Shown piece after piece: positions 21,856 through 29,730 of a stretch of DNA of 32,162 bases. The notes under the pieces were generated by a model. That model was not told the origin of the DNA and searched no databases. It saw nothing but the letters and a program-made list of their open reading frames with translations. Positions within the stretch are counted from its first letter, which is position 1; every line of letters starts with the position of its first letter. Source of the DNA: Kiloniellales bacterium (lineage in GTDB: Bacteria; Pseudomonadota; Alphaproteobacteria; Kiloniellales; JAKSBE01); NCBI GenBank assembly GCA_022361275.1, contig JAKSBE010000261.1, forward strand, positions 1 to 32,162, in the 5' to 3' direction. The position numbers and the translations under genes were made by a program.

Positions 21856-23226
21856 CCGGACCGCCCGCCGGCTCACCACCGCGAAGCGCCAGGCGAGCAG
21901 CAGCGCGGCGCAGATCAAGCCCAGGACCAGACCCCAGAGCAGCCCCGGCACGCCGCCCGCCAGCGTCAGGCCCAGGACGTAGGACGACGGCACGGCGACC
22001 ACCGGGAAGGACAGGAGGTAGATCGCGGTCGGCACGATGACGTCGCCCGCCCCCCGCAACGCCGAGATCAGCACCGCCTGGCTGCCGTCGAGCACGACCA
22101 GGAAGGCGACGACCGAGAGGCCCAGGACCATGATCGCGACGACCTCGGGTTCGCGGTTGAAGATCAAGGCCACCCGGGTCTCGAAGAGGCCGATCAGCAG
22201 GCCGGTGGCCAGCATCATCGCCACCACCAGCGCCAGCCCGACCCAGCCGGCCGTGGCCATCCCGGAGCGGTCCTTGCGGCCGACGGCGTTGGCGACCCGG
22301 ATCGCGGTCGCCGTGCCCAGGCCGATCGCCAGCATGAAGACGAAGGTCGTGACGTTGTGCACCGCCTGGTAGGCGGCCAGCGCCGTCTCGCCCAGCAGGC
22401 CGGCGAAGAAGACCACCGCCGTGAAGGAGCCCGATTCACAGCCGATCGCCAGGGCCGGCGGCAGGCCGAGCCGCAGCAGCTTGGCCCAGACCGGGGCCAG
22501 GCCCCGCAGCGGGCCCCGGATTCCGAGCTGCGCCCGGTCGGGAAGCCTCAGGATGTAGATGGCGATGACGGCGAACATGACCCAGCGGGTGATGGTCGTG
22601 GCGAGCATGGCCCCGGCCGCGCCCATGGCCGGCGCGCCGAGCTGGCCCTCGATCAGGACCCAGTTCAGGGCCGCGTTCAGCAGGTTGGCGCTCAGGGCCA
22701 CGACCATGCCCGGCTTGGGCCGGCCGAGGCCTTCGAGGAAGAAGCCCGAAGCGATGTAAAGCAGGATTCCGGGCAGGCCGAAGCCGGCCATGACCAGGGC
22801 CTGGCCGCCGCCGGCCGCGATCGAGGGCGCCTGCCCGCCGGCCAGGAGAAGATCCTCGCCGAGCAGGAGGATCGCGCCGCCCAGACAGCCGGCCAGGGCC
22901 GCCAGCGACAGGGCCGCGCGCCAGATCCTGCCGCAGTCCGCGCGCCGCCCGGCGCCGTCCGCCTGGGCGGTCAGGACCACGGTGCCCGTCAGAAAGCCGA
23001 TTCCGATCACCAGCATGAAGACAAAGGGCGCCAGAGCGATGCCGTAGTGAGCCATCTGGGCCGCGCTGGCTTGGCCGGTCATTGCGGTGTCGACGGTGAT
23101 CATGACGATCATCCCGGCGCGCGCGGCCATCACCGGCCCGGCCAGGCGGAGCGTCCGCGAGACGTGCTCTGACAGAGTGAGCGGGCGGCCGGGATCGGCC
23201 GCCCGCGGCGCTGATCGTGCCTCCAT
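21847..23226 (-). CDS. MATE family efflux transporter
   Basis: 459 residues, 12 hydrophobic segments in two matching halves, the standard MATE size. It starts HVSRTLRLAGPVMAARAGMIVMITVDTAMTGQ, with the usual opening of family members (P-x3-A plus 'D-x-A/V-M-x-G'). The second half repeats this layout: LLRLGLPPALAIGCESGSFTAVVFFAGLLGETALAAYQAVHNVTTFVFMLAIGLGTATAIRVANAVGRKD. It exports drugs or metabolites using Na+ or H+. No regulator gene adjoins it. Divergent from the methyltransferase gene. Confidence 0.93.
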   Translation of the reverse strand: MEARSAPRAADPGRPLTLSEHVSRTLRLAGPVMAARAGMIVMITVDTAMTGQASAAQMAHYGIALAPFVFMLVIGIGFLTGTVVLTAQADGAGRRADCGRIWRAALSLAALAGCLGGAILLLGEDLLLAGGQAPSIAAGGGQALVMAGFGLPGILLYIASGFFLEGLGRPKPGMVVALSANLLNAALNWVLIEGQLGAPAMGAAGAMLATTITRWVMFAVIAIYILRLPDRAQLGIRGPLRGLAPVWAKLLRLGLPPALAIGCESGSFTAVVFFAGLLGETALAAYQAVHNVTTFVFMLAIGLGTATAIRVANAVGRKDRSGMATAGWVGLALVVAMMLATGLLIGLFETRVALIFNREPEVVAIMVLGLSVVAFLVVLDGSQAVLISALRGAGDVIVPTAIYLLSFPVVAVPSSYVLGLTLAGGVPGLLWGLVLGLICAALLLAWRFAVVSRRAVRPI

Positions 23227-23347
23227 GGTGCGTGGACCCTACACCCGGGCCGGAGGTCGCGGAAGAGCGGCGCTCGCGCCGGCGGGGGCCGCTCGTGGCA
23301 ATCCGGAGGATCGGTCGGGGATTAACCTCGGTTTCACCAAACTGGCC

Positions 23348-23361
23348 CATAAGATCTTATG
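23348..23361. promoter_or_regulatory. 14-bp perfect palindrome in the MATE-methyltransferase intergenic region
   Basis: CATAAGATCTTATG is a perfect palindrome lying about 120 bp from the MATE start and 38 bp from the methyltransferase start. A dimeric regulator could bind here; none can be named. Confidence 0.4.
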
Positions 23362-23399
23362 ACCTTCGTGTTTGTCGTTCTTCGTCCATAGGCCAAACG

Positions 23400-24362
23400 A
23401 TGCCGGCCGCGGACCGCTCCCTCAATCGCCTGAAGACGCGAGGCGGCAAGATCCCCTTTGGCGTCAAGCTCAAGGCCTGGTGGGAGGGCTATGAGCTCAA
23501 GGTCCGCTACAAGGACCAGGAGGCCGAGGACGACAAGGCCGGCGGCGCCAGGCAGGGCCGGCTCTCGGATCTGCCCTGGGACGAGGCCCGCATCGCTCTG
23601 GTTCAGGACGTCTGGGGCGCCGGCTGCTGCACGCCGGGCGACGAAGACTACCTCTGCGAACTGGTCAAACCCTTCGCCCTGACCGAGCATATGAGCGTCG
23701 TCGACATCGGCGCCGGCCTCGGCGAAGCGGTGCGCACGATCGCCAAGACCTTTCATTGCCGGAGCAAGGGCTTCGAGCCGGATTCCAAGCTCGCCGCCGC
23801 CGCCGCCGGGCTGTCCCAGGGGGCGCACATGACCGGCCGGGCCAAGGTCCTGTCCCTCGACGATCCCGAGTTCCCGCCCGCGCCGAACAGCCTCGACTGC
23901 GTGCTGTCCAAGGAGTTCCTCTACCTTGTGGCGGACAAGCGCAGCCTTTTGGCGAGCCTGGTGGCGGCGCTGAAAAGACCGGGCCAGCTGCTGTTCACGG
24001 ACTACGTTCTGGCTTCCGAAGGTGGCCCGCGAAACGAGGTGGAGGCCTGGGCGAAGGTGGATCCGGAGCCGATCCACCTTTGGACCGTGGCTCAGTACGA
24101 GGCGCTCTTCGCCGAGCTCGGGCTGGAGCACCGGATCTCGGAAGACATCTCGGATTCCATCAAGGCCCGCGCCGTCAAGGGCTGGGAGCGGTTCATCAGC
24201 GCCCAGAAGCGGCGCGGCGCCGGCGATCATCTGGCACCGCTGATGGTGCGGGAGATCGAGATCTGGACCCGCCGTGCGTCGGCCCTCCAGAGCGGTCAGC
24301 TTCGCGCCTATCGGTTTTTCGCCCTGAAGCGAAACCAGGGCCAGAAGCTGTCCGTCGCCTGA
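23400..24362 (+). CDS. SAM-dependent class I methyltransferase
   Basis: 320 residues. The motif I nucleotide loop is [19 protein letters not shown] at about residues 100-118, followed by an acidic residue (GFEPD) for the ribose, then [50 protein letters not shown], the motif II/III region. The N-terminal about 50 residues are basic and highly charged ([21 protein letters not shown]), which recalls the entry region of phospholipid or amine methyltransferases, but the substrate is not assigned. The start at 23400 is chosen on homology; the frame runs on to 23217, and the ribosome site is weak. Confidence 0.85.
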   Translation: MPAADRSLNRLKTRGGKIPFGVKLKAWWEGYELKVRYKDQEAEDDKAGGARQGRLSDLPWDEARIALVQDVWGAGCCTPGDEDYLCELVKPFALTEHMSVVDIGAGLGEAVRTIAKTFHCRSKGFEPDSKLAAAAAGLSQGAHMTGRAKVLSLDDPEFPPAPNSLDCVLSKEFLYLVADKRSLLASLVAALKRPGQLLFTDYVLASEGGPRNEVEAWAKVDPEPIHLWTVAQYEALFAELGLEHRISEDISDSIKARAVKGWERFISAQKRRGAGDHLAPLMVREIEIWTRRASALQSGQLRAYRFFALKRNQGQKLSVA

Positions 24363-24382
24363 TCCGCGAAAGCCGGAGCGGA

Positions 24383-24411
24383 TTGACAGCCGCCCCGGCC
24401 TTGCCTATGTT
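24383..24411 (+). promoter_or_regulatory. Sigma70-type promoter of the bL36 gene
   Basis: A perfect -35 TTGACA (24383-24388), 17 bases, and -10 TATGTT (24406-24411). The predicted start is near 24418, about 35 bases before the bL36 ATG. One of the best promoters visible in the window. Confidence 0.75.
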
Positions 24412-24453
24412 CCGGCGCTCATCGAAAGGGCTCCGTCCCGGAGTAAAAGGTCC

Positions 24454-24579
24454 ATGAAAGTCGTCAACTCGCTGAAGACCGCGAAGAAGCGGGAAAAGAA
24501 CTGTCAGGTCGTGCGGCGCCGGGGCCGGGTCTTCGTCATCAACAAGAAGAACCCGCGCTTCAAGGCGCGCCAGGGCTGA
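24454..24579 (+). CDS. rpmJ: 50S ribosomal protein bL36 (41 residues)
   Basis: A small gene: [18 protein letters not shown]..., ending [12 protein letters not shown]. This is bL36, nearly the same as other alphaproteobacterial copies. Zinc-binding bL36 has Cys-Cys-Cys-His; this one keeps only C17, the normal zinc-free alphaproteobacterial form. It is very basic and binds 23S rRNA late in large-subunit assembly. It stands alone with its own promoter, as usual in alphaproteobacteria. Confidence 0.95.
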   Translation: MKVVNSLKTAKKREKNCQVVRRRGRVFVINKKNPRFKARQG

Positions 24580-24664
24580 GCCACCGTCAAGCGTCGGCTT
24601 GCCGGGCGCGACTGCTTTCTGCCGTTCCGATCTTGAGGAGCCGGTCTGCGGCCGCGGCCGGGCG

Positions 24665-26707
24665 CTACCCGCGCGCGGCGTCCAGGATCTTCGAGACCTC
24701 TTCGGGATCCTCGAGGAGTTCGACCCCGAGGCGGTTCTTGTCGCGCCAGGCGACCTCGCCCTTCAGCCGGCCGATCTTGTCGTTCTTCAGGATCACCGGT
24801 GAGTCGAACTTCAAGGTAAGGTCGTAAGCCAGTTCCTCCTCGAGTTGCACCAGGGCGGCCTTGGGCGAGAGGTCGATGATCACGCAGGCATAGATCTGTT
24901 CACGGTGGCGCAGCGTCGCGGACCAGAGGAACTTGTAGTGCTCCTGGCGGCGGAACCGCCGGAGATCCTCGTCGAGCCCGCCGTCGTCCCCTGCATCGTC
25001 CTCGTCGTCGTCCCAGTCCTCTTCGTCCACCGCCTCGTCTTCGTCTTCCGGGGCGTCGTCCCAGATCAGGCCGTCGTCGTCGACGTGCTTCGCCTCGTTC
25101 TCGAGGTCGTCCTCGTCCTCTTCGGACGGCGGTTCGGCCTCGCGGGCGAGGGCCGCCATCGAGGCGGGCGGTGCGTGGTCCCTGCCGTTGGCAGCCTGGT
25201 CGGGGACCACGTCGAAGACCACCCGAGCGTCGTCCTCGCCGGCCCCCTCCGCTTCCGCGGTCGGTGTGGCGGCGCTGCCCTTGGGTTTTACCTCTTCCGG
25301 ATCGGGGGGATCGACGACCAAGCCGATGCGCCGCACGGGGCCGGCTACCGGCGCTTCCGCGGCCTTGTTCGAGACAGGCTCCGGCTTGGCCCTGTCCTCG
25401 GCCGTCGACGACGTCTCCGTCTTCTTGGCCCTCAAGGCCTCGAAAACCGCGCGCAAGGGAACGACCTTGTCGCCGCCTGCCATGGCCGGGGCGCCGGCGA
25501 CCGCTTTCGCCGGCTCGGCCTTGGCCTCCGGCTTTTTCACCGGCTCCGGCGTCACCGCGGGTCCGGCTTCCGGTTCCGCCTTCGCTTCCGGCTTCGGCGT
25601 GGGTTCCGCCTTCGCTTCGGGCTCCGGCTCGGCTTCGGGCTCGGTCGTGGCCGCGTCCTTGGTCTCGGCCGTATCCTGCGTCGTGGGCTCGACCGCGCTG
25701 TCCGTCCTGGCGTCTGCCTTCGGGTCCGCCTTGGTCTGGATCGGGGCCTGGTTCCGGTCCGCGGCCTCGAGGACGAGGCCGCCGTGCTCGCCCGGTCTCG
25801 GGACCTCGATCCAGGCTTCGCCGACCAGGACCGAGGCGCCGCCGATCCGGATCGCGATCACCTTGCTCTGTTCCATGTCGGCCTCGAGCTTGATCAGGCT
25901 CGGCCGGCCCATCTCGAAGCCCTGCTCCAGAGTCCAGAAGCGGCTGCCCTGGCCCTCGGCGTCCAGCGAGCAGAGGTAGCCGGCGAGGCTCGCGGCGCCG
26001 GCGCCGGTCGCGGGATCCTCCTCGATCCCCAGGGCCGGTGCGAAGACCCGCGCCCGCATATCGGCACCCTCGGTCTCGGCGTCGTAGACGAAGGCGTAGA
26101 GGTTCGGCGCCCAGGTGTCCTGCAGGCTGCTTTCCCAGGTCTCGCGGTCCAGCCGGGCCCGGCCCAGGGCGGCCAGGCTGCGCAGCGGCACCACCAGGAA
26201 GGGCACCCCGCAGGACACGGCGACGGGTCGGTCGTCGCCCAGCAGCAGGTCGGAGATGTCCAGCGACAGCGCCGAGGCGATGCTCCGCAGCGAGGGGATC
26301 TCCATCGCGAACTCGGGCATCCTGGCCACGTCGAGCTGGGTGAACCCGGGCGTTCCGCCGTCGGCCTGGATCCTGACGGTGATCGGGCCGATGCCTTCCT
26401 CGAAGATGACCTCGGTCTCGCCGCTCCGGGCCTCGATCTCGCCCAGCAGCGCCAGGACGTGGGCGCAGCCCAGGGTCGGATGTCCCGCGAAGGGCAGCTC
26501 CATCGACGGCGTGAAGATACGCAGGTGGCGACTGTTGGCGGCCTCCTTCGGGGGGCGCACGAAGACGGTCTCGGAGAGGTTGAGCTCGCGGGCGACGCGC
26601 TGCATCTGCTCCGGGCTCAGGCCTTCGGCGTCGGGGAAGACCGCAAGCGGATTCCCCCCGAAGATCCGGTCGGTGAAGACATCGGCCGTGTAGTAGCGGT
26701 AGCGCAT
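24665..26707 (-). CDS. PhzF-family epimerase/isomerase fused to a disordered linker and a degenerate PilZ domain
   Basis: 680 residues in one frame. Residues 1-302 are a complete PhzF protein: MRYRYYTADVFTDRIFGGNPLAVF, NLSETVF with the catalytic Glu (E46), LPFAGHPTLG (71-80), EEDPATGAGAASLAGYL (229-245) and a normal end, GGASVLVGEAWIEV. Residues about 310-480 are Ala/Pro/Glu/Lys-rich with KAEPEAK-like repeats; about 540-595 are very acidic. The last about 85 (FLWSATLRHREQIYACVIIDLSPKAALVQL...LKGEVAWRDKNRLGVELLEDP) look like PilZ, but the DxSxxG motif ends in Ala (DLSPKAA) and the RxxxR arginines are not clear, so c-di-GMP binding is doubtful. PhzF proteins are usually single-domain, about 300 residues. 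The start at 26707 is by homology; the frame extends to 26959. Weak ribosome site. Confidence 0.85.
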   Translation of the reverse strand: MRYRYYTADVFTDRIFGGNPLAVFPDAEGLSPEQMQRVARELNLSETVFVRPPKEAANSRHLRIFTPSMELPFAGHPTLGCAHVLALLGEIEARSGETEVIFEEGIGPITVRIQADGGTPGFTQLDVARMPEFAMEIPSLRSIASALSLDISDLLLGDDRPVAVSCGVPFLVVPLRSLAALGRARLDRETWESSLQDTWAPNLYAFVYDAETEGADMRARVFAPALGIEEDPATGAGAASLAGYLCSLDAEGQGSRFWTLEQGFEMGRPSLIKLEADMEQSKVIAIRIGGASVLVGEAWIEVPRPGEHGGLVLEAADRNQAPIQTKADPKADARTDSAVEPTTQDTAETKDAATTEPEAEPEPEAKAEPTPKPEAKAEPEAGPAVTPEPVKKPEAKAEPAKAVAGAPAMAGGDKVVPLRAVFEALRAKKTETSSTAEDRAKPEPVSNKAAEAPVAGPVRRIGLVVDPPDPEEVKPKGSAATPTAEAEGAGEDDARVVFDVVPDQAANGRDHAPPASMAALAREAEPPSEEDEDDLENEAKHVDDDGLIWDDAPEDEDEAVDEEDWDDDEDDAGDDGGLDEDLRRFRRQEHYKFLWSATLRHREQIYACVIIDLSPKAALVQLEEELAYDLTLKFDSPVILKNDKIGRLKGEVAWRDKNRLGVELLEDPEEVSKILDAARG

Positions 26708-26781
26708 CCGTTGAGTCGTTCCCGGGCCGCTCGGCGGGAGTCCCGCTTTCGGCGTTGCCCGTCGAAAAGACTGGATGCGGG

Positions 26782-26796
26782 TTAGGATTGCGTTAA
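26782..26796. promoter_or_regulatory. Near-consensus CtrA box upstream of the PhzF-PilZ gene
   Basis: TTAG-GATTGCG-TTAA departs from TTAA-N7-TTAA at one position. It lies about 75 bp upstream of the leftward PhzF-PilZ start and could also lie upstream of glcD, which reads away. Weaker than the exact site at 19634. Confidence 0.35.
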
Positions 26797-26852
26797 GTCG
26801 GACGCTCGTTCCCCGGCCAAATCTGTGACAAGGGAGTCGCGGGGCTCCGGCA

Positions 26853-26881
26853 TTGACCCGCGTCCCGAAGGTCACCATAGT
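26853..26881 (+). promoter_or_regulatory. Sigma70-type promoter of glcDEF
   Basis: TTGACC (26853-26858), 17 bases, CATAGT (26876-26881): 5 of 6 and 4 of 6 matches. Predicted start about 26888, exactly at the edge of the operator. Confidence 0.65.
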
Positions 26882-26887
26882 ATTTCC

Positions 26888-26904
26888 AACTGGTAATACC
26901 AATT
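26888..26904 (+). promoter_or_regulatory. GntR/FadR-subfamily operator over the glcD start site
   Basis: AACTGGTAATACCAATT: the core TGGTA-A-TACCA is a perfect odd palindrome and fits the T-x-G-T-x3-A-C-x-A pattern of FadR-subfamily GntR repressors (GlcC, LldR, PdhR). Flanks AAC/ATT extend it with one mismatch. Sitting on the predicted transcription start, it should block RNA polymerase; a GlcC-like regulator answering to glycolate is the natural candidate, but is not encoded in the window. Confidence 0.65.
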
Positions 26905-26957
26905 TAGAAGCCGCAGACCCCGTGGAGAGAGGGGCAGCGGACAGGAGGCAAGGTGCC

Positions 26958-28445
26958 ATGAAGATGCCGGATCCGGATCAGGCCACCATCGCCCGGAAGG
27001 CCGAGATCGCGGCCGCCCTGCGGGAGATCGTGCCCGGCGAGGGGGTCATCGTCGAGGAGCAGGAGCTCAAGGCCTACGAATCCGACGGCCTGACGGCCTA
27101 TCGCCAGGTGCCCCTGATCGTGGTCCTGCCCAGCACGACCGAGGAGGTCGGCCGGGTCCTGGCCTATTGTCATGAGAACGAGGTCAAGGTGGTGCCGCGC
27201 GGCGCCGGGACCTCGCTGTCGGGCGGCGCGCTGCCCCTGGCCGACGGCATCCTGCTCGGCCTCGGCAAGTTCAACCGGATCCTCGAGGTCGACTTCGACA
27301 ACCGCTGCGCCGTGGTCCAGCCCGGGGTCACCAACCTCGGGATCACCAAGGCGGTGGAGCACGCCGGCTTCTACTACGCGCCCGACCCCTCCAGCCAGAT
27401 CGCCTGCACCATCGGCGGCAACGTGGCGGAGAACTCGGGCGGCGTGCATTGCCTGAAGTACGGCCTGACCACCAACAACCTGCTCGGCCTGAAGATGGTG
27501 ATGATCGACGGCACCGTGGTCGAGGTCGGCGGCAAGCACCTGGACTCCGAAGGCTACGACCTGCTGGGCCTGATGACCGGCTCCGAAGGCCTGCTCGGCG
27601 TCGTGACCGAGGTCACGGTGCGTATCCTCCGCAAGCCGGAGACCGCCCGCGCCCTGCTGCTCGGCTTCGAATCCAGCGAGGCGGGGGGCGATACGGTGGC
27701 GGCGATCATCGCCGGCGGGATCATCCCGGGTGGCATGGAGATGATGGACCGCCCGGCGATCCACGCCGCCGAGGCCTTCGTCCACGCCGGCTATCCGCTG
27801 GACGTCGAGGCGCTGCTGATCGTCGAGCTCGACGGGCCGGAGGCCGAGGTCGACCAGCTGATCGAGCGGGTCTCCGAGATCGCCAAGGCCCAGGGCGCGA
27901 CGACGATCCGCGCCTCCCGGAGCGACGAGGAGCGCCTGACCTTCTGGGCCGGGCGCAAGGCGGCCTTTCCGGCGGTCGGCCAGATCTCGCCCGACTACTA
28001 CTGCATGGACGGCACGATCCCGCGCCACCAGCTCGCCAAGGTGCTGACCCGCATGACCGAGCTGAGCGGGCACTACGGCCTGCGGGTCGCCAACGTCTTC
28101 CACGCCGGCGACGGCAACCTGCACCCGCTGATCCTTTACGACGCCAACACGCCCGGCGAGCTCGAGAAGGCCGAGGACTTCGGCTCGGACATCCTGAGGC
28201 TCTGCGTCGAGGTCGGCGGCGTCCTGACCGGGGAGCACGGGGTCGGGGTCGAGAAGCGCGACCTCATGGGGACCATGTTCACCGAGACCGACCTGGACCA
28301 GCAGCAGCGGGTGAAGTGCGCCTTCGATCCCAAGGCCCTGCTCAACCCGGGCAAGGTCTTCCCGCAGCTGCACAGCTGCGCCGAGCTGGGCCGCGTGCAC
28401 ATCAACCGGGGGCAGCTCCGCTTCCCCGACCTGCCGCGCTTCTAG
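26958..28445 (+). CDS. glcD: Glycolate oxidase subunit GlcD (FAD-linked)
   Basis: 495 residues, the FAD-binding subunit of glycolate oxidase (oxidises glycolate to glyoxylate at the membrane). The FAD domain is of the VAO/PCMH type: VPLIVVLPSTTEEVGRVLAYCHENEVKVVPRGAGTSLSGGALPLADGILLGLGKFNRILEVD and DPSSQIACTIGGNVAENSGGVHCLKYGLTTNNLLGL (the pyrophosphate-contact region). The C-terminal FAD-oxidase part ends VANVFHAGDGNLHPLILYD...GGVLTGEHGVGVEKR...AFDPKALLNPGKVFP, the classic GlcD/D-lactate dehydrogenase end. AGGAGG nine bases before the ATG supports this start over the TTG at 26853. First gene of glcDEF behind a GntR-type operator. Confidence 0.96.
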   Translation: MKMPDPDQATIARKAEIAAALREIVPGEGVIVEEQELKAYESDGLTAYRQVPLIVVLPSTTEEVGRVLAYCHENEVKVVPRGAGTSLSGGALPLADGILLGLGKFNRILEVDFDNRCAVVQPGVTNLGITKAVEHAGFYYAPDPSSQIACTIGGNVAENSGGVHCLKYGLTTNNLLGLKMVMIDGTVVEVGGKHLDSEGYDLLGLMTGSEGLLGVVTEVTVRILRKPETARALLLGFESSEAGGDTVAAIIAGGIIPGGMEMMDRPAIHAAEAFVHAGYPLDVEALLIVELDGPEAEVDQLIERVSEIAKAQGATTIRASRSDEERLTFWAGRKAAFPAVGQISPDYYCMDGTIPRHQLAKVLTRMTELSGHYGLRVANVFHAGDGNLHPLILYDANTPGELEKAEDFGSDILRLCVEVGGVLTGEHGVGVEKRDLMGTMFTETDLDQQQRVKCAFDPKALLNPGKVFPQLHSCAELGRVHINRGQLRFPDLPRF

Positions 28446-28456
28446 GGATCCGGGCG

Positions 28457-29704
28457 ATGACGGAAAGCTTGCGACCGGAAAGCGCCGAGCAGGTCCGCGA
28501 GGCCGTGGCCTGGGCGGCCGGCGAGGAGGCGCCGCTCGAGGTCCTCGGCCGCGGCAGCAAGCGCGGCCTCGGGCGGCCGCTGCAGACCCAGCACAGCCTC
28601 GACCTCTCGGGCCTCAGCGGCATCACCCTCTACGAGCCCGAGGAGCTGATCCTCAGGGCCCGCGCCGGCACCCCGCTGGCCGAGATCGAGGCCGCCCTGG
28701 CCGAGAACCGCCAGCAGCTCGCCTTCGAGCCCATGGATCCGGGGCCACTGTTCGGGGCGCCGCCGGGCGGCGGCAGCCTCGGCGGCCTGCTCGCCTGCAA
28801 CCTCGCCGGGCCGCGGCGGATCAAGGCGGGCGGCGCGCGCGACCATTTCCTGGGCTTCGAGGCGGTCTCGGGCCGCGGCGAGGCCTTCAAGTCCGGCGGC
28901 CGGGTGGTCAAGAACGTCACCGGCTACGACCTCAGCAAGCTGCTGGCCGGCTCCTACGGCACCCTGGCGGTGATGACCGAGGCGACGCTCAAGGTCCTGC
29001 CGGCGCCGGAGAAGGTCCGCAGCGTCCTGGTCCTGGGCCTGGAGGACGCCGAGGGCGTCGAAGCCCTCAGCCGGGCGCTGGGCTCGGCCCACGAGGTCTC
29101 CGCCGCCGCGCATCTGCCGGCCGCGGTCGCGGCGCGCTCCGCGGTCGCCTACCTCCGCGACGCGGGGGCCGCGGTCACCCTGGTCCGGGTCGAAGGCACC
29201 GGGCTCTCGGTCGAGCACCGCTGCCGGGCCCTGCGCGCCGCGCTCGCCGACTTCGGCGAGACCGAGGAACTGCACAGCCACAACTCCGCGGCGGCCTGGG
29301 CCGAAATCCGCGACGTCCGGGCCCTGCTGGACCAGGACGAGGCCGTGATCTGGCGCCTCTCGGTGGCGCCGACGCAAGGCCCCGAGGTCGCGGCGCGGCT
29401 GCGCGCCGAGCTGGCCGCCGAGGCCTACTACGACTGGGGCGGCGGCCTGGTCTGGCTCGCGGTCCCGGGCGGCGAGGGCGGCGGCGAGGGCGGCGGGGAG
29501 GACGGCGGCGAAGCGGCGGTCCGGCGGGCGCTCGGGCAGGGCGGCGGTCACGCCACCTTGATCCGGGCCCCGGAAAGCCTGCGTGCCCGAGTCCCGGTGT
29601 TTCAGCCCCAGGACCCGGCCAAGGCGGCGCTCAGCGAACGCATCAAGTCCGGCTTCGATCCCCGCCGGGTGCTCAACCCCGGCCGCATGTACGCCGGCGT
29701 CTAA
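28457..29704 (+). CDS. glcE: Glycolate oxidase FAD-binding subunit GlcE
   Basis: 415 residues, second FAD-type subunit, related to GlcD but shorter. Visible: EEAPLEVLGRGSKRGLGRPLQTQHSLDLSGLSGI at the front, PGGGSLGGLLACNLAGPRRIKAGGARDHFLGFEAVSGRGEAFKSGGRVVKNVTGYDLSKLLAGSYGTLAVMTEATLKVLP in the FAD domain, and IKSGFDPRRVLNPGRMYAGV at the end. It starts 12 bp after glcD. Around residues 339-351 there is a Gly/Glu-rich run (GEGGGEGGGEDGG) encoded by three direct copies of a 12-bp unit (29471-29506), absent from the usual GlcE plan and probably a surface loop expanded by slippage. Confidence 0.95.
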   Translation: MTESLRPESAEQVREAVAWAAGEEAPLEVLGRGSKRGLGRPLQTQHSLDLSGLSGITLYEPEELILRARAGTPLAEIEAALAENRQQLAFEPMDPGPLFGAPPGGGSLGGLLACNLAGPRRIKAGGARDHFLGFEAVSGRGEAFKSGGRVVKNVTGYDLSKLLAGSYGTLAVMTEATLKVLPAPEKVRSVLVLGLEDAEGVEALSRALGSAHEVSAAAHLPAAVAARSAVAYLRDAGAAVTLVRVEGTGLSVEHRCRALRAALADFGETEELHSHNSAAAWAEIRDVRALLDQDEAVIWRLSVAPTQGPEVAARLRAELAAEAYYDWGGGLVWLAVPGGEGGGEGGGEDGGEAAVRRALGQGGGHATLIRAPESLRARVPVFQPQDPAKAALSERIKSGFDPRRVLNPGRMYAGV

Positions 29705-29730
29705 CGGGCTGCAGCCGGGAGGAGCGGACA

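Noticed and set aside
24845..26785. 646-residue frame opposite the PhzF-PilZ gene
   Set aside because: Antisense shadow; Leu/Arg/Gly-rich without motifs.
26853..26866. TTGACCCGCGTCCC read as an FNR box
   Set aside because: Only the left half matches; the right half lacks RTCAA. It is better explained as a -35 element.
26853..26957. TTG-initiated N-terminal extension of GlcD
   Set aside because: The TTG is the -35 hexamer of the predicted promoter and the operator lies in between; AGGAGG favours the ATG at 26958.
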